The notes under the pieces are model-generated. The model was not told the origin of the DNA, searched no databases, and saw nothing but the letters and a program-made list of their open reading frames with translations. From positions 1-56,249 of the forward strand of contig NZ_FNAV01000023.1 in assembly GCF_900102075.1 (NCBI RefSeq): a DNA stretch of 56,249 nucleotides, read 5' to 3'. Below, in pieces: positions 52,096 through 56,249 of this stretch (position 1 is its first letter; the number at the start of each line of letters is the position of its first letter). The translations under genes and the position numbers were made by a program. This DNA is from Salipiger thiooxidans. GTDB lineage: Bacteria; Pseudomonadota; Alphaproteobacteria; Rhodobacterales; Rhodobacteraceae.

Positions 52096-52130
52096 AACGG
52101 GCCGCAGCTTGACTGCGCGGCCCGTTTTTT
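52096..52130 (+). terminator. Rho-independent terminator after the VPLPA-CTERM gene
   Basis: AACGGGCCGC and GCGGCCCGTT form a perfect 10-bp stem with an 11-base loop, followed by TTTTTTCTT. It ends transcription of the VPLPA-CTERM gene. Confidence 0.85.
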
Positions 52131-52313
52131 CTTGCGTCGTCGCGGAAGAGCCGTGACGCGAGAGAGAGAACGGGGTGTCCAGGCCCGTTCCCGGCGATCC
52201 TTGCCCGAAACGACGTCGCCGGCCGTGGCGGCGGCACCCTTTGCCGGGTCAGGCGCCTGCCCGCCGACCGCCGCGCACGGTTGCGGGTGGGCAAGGACAT
52301 TCTGGAGGTCCCC

Positions 52314-52510
52314 ATGAAACTCGCCGGAGGCCGGACCACCTGTGGTCAGGGCAGCGGCGTGCTGATGTCCGGCACCGTCTTCCTGCGGCCACGCGGCGAT
52401 ATCGGCTACGCGCTGAGCTTCGGGTTTCCCGTGCGCTACAAGACGGGGCAGGTGACCGTCGACGACCGGCTGCAGGACGTGGTCGCGGACGGTTTCGACG
52501 CGAGGCCACG
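52314..52510 (+). pseudogene. Aspartate/glutamate-racemase-like gene, 5' fragment
   Basis: MKLAGGRTTCGQGSGVLM followed by LRPRGDIGYALSFGFPVRYKT resembles the start of an Asp/Glu or hydantoin racemase (PGDIG..xTFPFPV signature). A GGAGG lies upstream of the ATG. After about 60 residues the frame loses similarity. It is truncated, in line with the neighbouring AtzE and LysR relics. Confidence 0.5.
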
Positions 52511-52946
52511 CTTCGGGAGATGTGGATCAGGACAGGAATGCCGTGCGGGGCGGTCCGCCGTTGCGGGCGCCTCGGGATGGCGACGACCGATGACCGGGAC
52601 CGCCTGTGCTGCCCCGTCCCCCGAGGGATCTGCGCGACCATTCTTGAGTGACCTGTCACAACCTCACCACCAGCAGCATCAGACCATGGGGTTTCGGCGT
52701 CAGGCTGCGTTGGGCAGGTGTCGCCAGGGCATCAGGGGTGCCATCGGTCATCGAAGCTTCCGCTCTGCAAGATCTTCAGGGCCGCCGCGACCAGGAAACG
52801 GGAGACCGCCTGCCGGACATTCGCCCGCTCCGGCCTCGGTCGGCGCAGTCTTCCGGAAGCATCAGAAGTGCGGAAGCTTCGCTTGCAGTTGTGCGTCGCC
52901 GCGATAGTCTCGCGCCAACAATCGTCACAACACTGGAGAGGCTGTC
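52511..52946. other. Stretch without a supported gene upstream of the acetamidase
   Basis: About 430 bases of apparent decayed coding DNA. A minus-strand frame at 52656-52751 (MTDGTPDALATPAQRS) could be the stub of a divergent gene. Nothing else was recognised; a promoter for the acetamidase may lie in the last 100 bases. Confidence 0.4.
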
Positions 52947-54263
52947 ATGCCTGATGGAAGCACATCCGTAGCGCGTCGTAGCGCCGTGGTCTCGGAATTC
53001 ACCAACAGCGTTCTCGACCCCGACGCGCCGATGCTGGGCCCGGTCGAAAACGGTGGCACGATCATTGCCAACACCGCCCCCGGATGCTGGGGGCCGATGA
53101 TCACGCCCCGGCTGCGGGGCGGTCACGAGGTGACGACACCGGTCTTCGTCGCCGGTGCCGAGGTCGGCGACGGCGTCGCGATCCGCATCCGGGACATCAC
53201 CGTGACCTCCATCGCCACCGCCTCGGGGCATGACAGCTCTCCCGAGGGCTTCTGCCTTGGCGATCCCTACGTCGCGGCGCGCTGCCCGGTGTGCGATACC
53301 GTCTGGCCCGAAACCCATGTCGAGGGGATCGGCGGCAACGCGGTGAAATGCGATGCCTGCGGCAACACCGTGAAGCCGTTCGAGATCGTCCACGGCTACA
53401 CGGTGACCTTCGACGAGACCCGCACCGTCGGGCTGACCCTGCCCACCGAAGCGGCCGAGACCATCGCGCATGACGCGGCCCATTACGCGGCCCTGCCGGA
53501 CGGGAGCCGCCAGCACTCGATCCTGACCTATGCGCCGTCCGACATGCCGGGCACGCTGGTGCGGATGCGCCCCTTCCTCGGCCAGCTCGGGACCTGCCCG
53601 TCCATGGCCATGCCCGACAGCCACAACGCCGGCGACTTCGGGGCCTTCCTTGTCGGCGCGCCGCACAGCTACGCGATCACCGAGGAACAGCTGGCCGAGC
53701 ACAAGACCGACGGGCACATGGACATCGACGCGGTCCGCGCCGGCGCGATCCTCGTCTGTCCTGTGAAGGTGCAGGGCGCCGGTGTCTACATGGGCGACAT
53801 GCACGCAGGGCAGGGGGATGGCGAGATCGCCGGCCACACGATGGACGTTTCGGGCAGCGTCACGCTGCAGGTCGAGGTCGTGAAGGGCTACCCGCTCGAC
53901 GGGCCGGTGCTGTTCCCGCTCGAGGAAGACCTGCCGCCATTGGCCCGGCCGTTTACCGCGGCCGAGAAGGCCAAGGGCCAGCGCCTTGCGGACAAGTGGA
54001 ATGTGGCCGAGATCGAGCCCATGTCGCCGATCTCGGTCATCGGGACGGCGGCGAACCTCAACGCCGCGATCGACAACGGGCTCGAGCGCGCGGCACAGCT
54101 TCTCGGCATGACGGTGGCCGAGGTGCGCAATCGCGCGACGATCAACGGCGCCATCGAGATCGGACGTGCGCCGGGCGTGATCCAGGTCACCTTCCTGGCG
54201 CCCCTGTCCCGCCTCGATGCCGTGGGCCTCGGCGACTACGCGCGCGAGCAATACGGGCTCTGA
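52947..54263 (+). CDS. Acetamidase/formamidase family protein
   Basis: The 438-aa cytosolic amidase of the FmdA/AmdA family hydrolyses formamide, acetamide or similar short amides to ammonia and acid. It shows TPVFVAGAEVGDGVAIRIRDI, FLGQLGTCPSMAMPDSHNAGDF, KVQGAGVYMGDMHAGQGDGEIAGHT (metal-binding Asp/His cluster). An inserted zinc-finger-like motif, CPVCDTVW...CDACGN, near residues 113-136 is a variation seen in some homologues. The start has GGAGAGG before it. The product formate could feed the formate dehydrogenase. A hairpin follows at 54276. Confidence 0.88.
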   Translation: MPDGSTSVARRSAVVSEFTNSVLDPDAPMLGPVENGGTIIANTAPGCWGPMITPRLRGGHEVTTPVFVAGAEVGDGVAIRIRDITVTSIATASGHDSSPEGFCLGDPYVAARCPVCDTVWPETHVEGIGGNAVKCDACGNTVKPFEIVHGYTVTFDETRTVGLTLPTEAAETIAHDAAHYAALPDGSRQHSILTYAPSDMPGTLVRMRPFLGQLGTCPSMAMPDSHNAGDFGAFLVGAPHSYAITEEQLAEHKTDGHMDIDAVRAGAILVCPVKVQGAGVYMGDMHAGQGDGEIAGHTMDVSGSVTLQVEVVKGYPLDGPVLFPLEEDLPPLARPFTAAEKAKGQRLADKWNVAEIEPMSPISVIGTAANLNAAIDNGLERAAQLLGMTVAEVRNRATINGAIEIGRAPGVIQVTFLAPLSRLDAVGLGDYAREQYGL

Positions 54264-54275
54264 TCCCATTCCCGG

Positions 54276-54304
54276 ACCCGGGCGGTTGTGTGTGCCGCCC
54301 GGGT
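54276..54304 (+). terminator. Hairpin downstream of the acetamidase
   Basis: ACCCGGGCGG, loop TTGTGTGTG, CCGCCCGGGT: a perfect 10-bp stem 13 bases after the stop. There is no long T-run, so intrinsic termination is probable but weak. The remaining bases to 54596 hold no supported gene. Confidence 0.6.
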
Positions 54305-54596
54305 TCGATCGCGTTGGGAATGTCGGGATGTTTTTGTGGCGTCGGGATTTGTCGGGTAGGCGCGGCCGCTTGTTGCCGCCCTTGGCTCCCCGAATGCAGG
54401 AGATCCGGATCGGGGGACTTGCCTTCAAGCTTCGGGCCGCCGGAAACGGAATTCTCTGGCGGTCTCCCGATGAATAGCCGGCGCCATCGGGACAATCCTC
54501 GTCGCTCTGTCGCGTGCTCTATGTCCGGAATGCGATCTGGATCGGAGCAAAGAGCGCCTGCCGCTCGGCACTGTCACCAGCGCCGGGGGCACTGCA

Positions 54597-54992
54597 TCAA
54601 AGGAACGGGTTCACGATCCGAAGCTGCCCCTCGACCAGCAAGCCCGACTGCATGTCCTCGGAATAGAGCGTGGTGCAGCCGGCCAGCAACGCCGCTGCAA
54701 CGATCATCGCGTCGTAGACCGAGAACCGGTAGCGCTCGGCCAGAGCACGGCCCACGGTGTGGGTGCGCGGCGTGAGGTCCTCGACCGTGCAGAGTTGCTC
54801 GATGCCGAGAAGAAACTCCCCGGCCTCGTCCCACGCCATCCCGGCCTTGCGGCGGCAGTTCACGAGCGCCTCGTTCAGGACTTGCACGCTGATGCGGGGC
54901 CCGCGTTGCACAAGCGCCTCGGCCCGGTCCGCCTTGGGGCCATCGTCGAGAAGGTAGAGGATGACGTTGGTGTCGAGGAACTCAGCGCTCAT
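54597..54992 (-). CDS. PIN-domain toxin, VapC-like
   Basis: The 131-aa protein is a PIN-domain ribonuclease. Acidic active-site residues are seen in MSAEFLDTNVILYLLDDG (Asp), LNEALVNCRRKAG (Glu) and RFSVYDAMIVAAALLAGCTTLYSEDMQ (Asp and Asp). Such toxins cut tRNA or rRNA and are held by the antitoxin gene upstream. Its start overlaps the antitoxin stop by 11 bases. Confidence 0.88.
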   Translation of the reverse strand: MSAEFLDTNVILYLLDDGPKADRAEALVQRGPRISVQVLNEALVNCRRKAGMAWDEAGEFLLGIEQLCTVEDLTPRTHTVGRALAERYRFSVYDAMIVAAALLAGCTTLYSEDMQSGLLVEGQLRIVNPFL

Positions 54993-55209
54993 GCGCAGCG
55001 TCGCGGCTCAGCTGGTCCTGAGCGGCGAGCCGGCCCCGGAACCGCCGGAGCCCGCTCAGGATCTCGTCGGGCCGGGCATGGCGGGTGACCGCAAGACCGG
55101 CCTCGCCCGCGGTGAGGTCGATCTCGTCCCCTTCCTTGAGCCCAAGCTTCCGGACCAGCTCTGCGGGGAGCCTGACGGCAAGCGAGTTGCCCCATTTCGC
55201 GACCTGCAT
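54982..55209 (-). CDS. AbrB/MazE-type antitoxin
   Basis: The 75-aa protein starts MQVAKWGNSLAVRLPAELVRKLGLKEGDEI, the AbrB/SpoVT swapped-hairpin DNA-binding fold, followed by a C-terminal tail (HARPDEILSGLRRFRGRL) that would cover the toxin. The start at 55209 has GGAGG upstream; the longer frame to 55386 is not supported. It binds the palindrome at 55225 to repress the pair. AbrB-type antitoxins commonly pair with VapC toxins. Confidence 0.88.
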   Translation of the reverse strand: MQVAKWGNSLAVRLPAELVRKLGLKEGDEIDLTAGEAGLAVTRHARPDEILSGLRRFRGRLAAQDQLSRDAAHER

Positions 55210-55224
55210 GGCGGCCTCCTTGGA

Positions 55225-55257
55225 TTTGGATATACAGGATGGAAATGTATATCCAAA
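55225..55257. promoter_or_regulatory. Perfect operator palindrome of the toxin-antitoxin pair
   Basis: TTTGGATATACA (55225-55236) and TGTATATCCAAA (55246-55257) are perfect 12-bp inverted repeats with a 9-base spacer, 16 bases upstream of the antitoxin start. TATACA and TGTATA within them overlap a likely -10 box, so antitoxin binding would block transcription. Confidence 0.75.
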
Positions 55258-55770
55258 ACGCCGCCTTTGCAACGCGTTGCCGTGGTCAGCGTGGCGCTGC
55301 CGTGGGCGAGGGACTCGTTGTTCTGCGGAACGTCCAAGGCCTTCGAGGCGTCCGATGCGCCGGGCCGCTGCGCGGCGGCCTCGCATGCCGGGTCTCGTTT
55401 GGCCGGTCTGGTCTGAAGGTCGTCGAGTACTGAAGAGGGGCTGCCGTCTTTTGTTTAAAGCCCTTCCTATCTACTGCAATGCTCCCGGTGCGGCGGGCAG
55501 GCACCCACTCTTCGCAGGACGTGAGTGCAGGCGCGCCCAACTGCGAAGGCAGATATGGGTCGGGGGATGCGGGCGACGAATCCCGACATCGGTAGAGTCG
55601 CGCCCGGGAAGCCTGACTGGCGGGGTGCACGCTCGCGAGTCGTGCCGCCTTGCCGAGGACACACGGGGCAGCGCAGTCGCCCGGCGCCTGGAAGTGATGG
55701 CTTAAAGCACTGAAATTATTAGCTATAAACTGGATCTGGAAGAAAATTCACGTTCTGCGAAAATTCCTGC
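55258..55770. other. Stretch without a supported gene upstream of the rRNA promoter
   Basis: About 510 bases. Open frames here lack family likeness or translation signals. The last 60-70 bases are AT-rich (TTAAAGCACTGAAATTATTA and following) and could serve as an UP element for the rRNA promoter. No tRNA was seen. Confidence 0.45.
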
Positions 55771-55799
55771 TTGCGGAGATTGGGAACTGGGACTAGAAC
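55771..55799 (+). promoter_or_regulatory. Likely rRNA operon promoter
   Basis: TTGCGG at 55771-55776 and TAGAAC at 55794-55799 are separated by 17 bases, directly after AT-rich DNA and about 420 bases before the 16S start, the usual distance of rrn promoters in Rhodobacteraceae. A TATAAA-like site lies a little further upstream. Confidence 0.6.
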
Positions 55800-55960
55800 C
55801 CACCTCCACCGGCGGCGTTGAGGCGCTGACGGGACGCAGGACGGAGCGGCGGCGGCGAGGAAACGAGACGCGGTTGCGGACGATGCGGACGGAACATCGA
55901 GAGGCAGGGAAAGGCGGGCGCGCCGGAAGACAGGGCGCACTGGTCTGGTTTTTGTCTCTC

Positions 55961-55974
55961 ACGCTCTTTGACAT
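55961..55974 (+). promoter_or_regulatory. BoxA-like antitermination element in the rRNA leader
   Basis: ACGCTCTTTGACAT resembles the boxA sequence TGCTCTTTAACA, placed about 240 bases before the 16S start. The leader that follows contains several hairpins, including CAGTGTCAGCTTCACTG, and a CTGTTTGTACGGCTTTCGG stretch typical of alphaproteobacterial rrn leaders. Confidence 0.6.
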
Positions 55975-56214
55975 TGATGATATCTGAAGAGATATGCGGG
56001 CGACTCTGGTTCATTCGATGGATCAAGTCTCTGTATATCGCGCTGGTAGGGGTAACCCGATGATCCAGTGTCAGCTTCACTGTTTGTACGGCTTTCGGTT
56101 TCTGATGAAACCTGAAGCACACAAACAGATGACTTCCATCGGGAATTCCTTAGCCGGGTCCTGATGGAGATGTGCAGAGGTTCGAACGTCAAGGATAGCA
56201 GAGCAATCTGCTTT

Positions 56215-56249
56215 CAACTTGAGAGTTTGATCCTGGCTCAGAACGAACG
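56215..56249 (+). rRNA. rrs: 16S ribosomal RNA, 5' end (partial)
   Basis: The last 35 bases, CAACTTGAGAGTTTGATCCT followed by GGCTCAGAACGAACG, are the universal 5' end of bacterial 16S rRNA, including the 27F primer site. The gene continues beyond the window. With an upstream boxA and promoter it looks like a functional rrn operon on the same replicon as the replicase gene. Confidence 0.97.

Noticed and set aside
55258..55740. tRNA gene upstream of 16S
   Set aside because: No cloverleaf, TTCGAATC-type T arm or CCA end could be drawn.

Overview
The window looks like part of an extrachromosomal replicon (a chromid or large plasmid) of a Roseobacter-group alphaproteobacterium (Rhodobacteraceae). 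Pointers are the high GC content, an iteron plus Rep_3-type replicase plus ParAB partition module, a VPLPA-CTERM surface protein, a cuckoo-type small RNA, TRAP and BCCT transporters, and the first bases of a 16S rRNA gene at the right edge. A plasmid-type replication module and an rRNA operon on one molecule is the signature of a chromid. Genus is not assigned.

Layout. 1-4.3 kb: accessory debris (IS5 transposase fragment, a nucleotidyltransferase with its own operator-like repeats, pieces of plasmid genes, a broken ParA-like ATPase). 4.3-9.9 kb: a nitrilase + TRAP transporter + flavin reductase operon facing a TrmB-family regulator, with strong palindromes between them. 10.1-11.0 kb: a decayed IS3 element carrying an in-frame palindromic insertion. 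11.2-19.0 kb: a tightly coupled seven-gene operon (CDP-alcohol phosphatidyltransferase, sulfatase-fold transferase, flippase-like membrane protein, ABC solute-binding protein, ATPase, fused double permease, glycosyltransferase) that may make and export a lipid head group or glycolipid. 19.0-23.2 kb: cytochrome b561, BCCT transporter, and a secreted Gly/Asn/Lys repeat protein.

23.2-49.5 kb: an unusually complete formate dehydrogenase locus. The leftward operon holds DUF3305, DUF3306, a TorD-like chaperone, a small Tat protein, catalytic FdhA (Cys form), FeS subunit, cytochrome b subunit, a 41-aa membrane peptide and an NtrC-type response regulator. The divergent operon holds a multi-cluster ferredoxin, DUF6494, an ApbC/Mrp carrier, a lipoate-ligase-like protein and DUF6505. 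Then follow a tungstate ABC transporter (tupBCA), the replication/partition module, a histidine kinase overlapping the replicase gene, TusA, a MobB-MoeA fusion, MobA, FdhD and DUF2478. A 15-bp sequence is identical in the FDH divergent promoter region and upstream of the tungstate transporter, suggesting one regulon.

49.5-56.2 kb: a predicted two-hairpin cuckoo RNA; a graveyard of hydantoin/amide-type catabolic genes (LysR, permease, AtzE amidase, racemase remnants) beside an intact acetamidase/formamidase; a VPLPA-CTERM protein; a VapBC-like toxin-antitoxin pair with a perfect operator; and the rRNA promoter, leader and 16S start.
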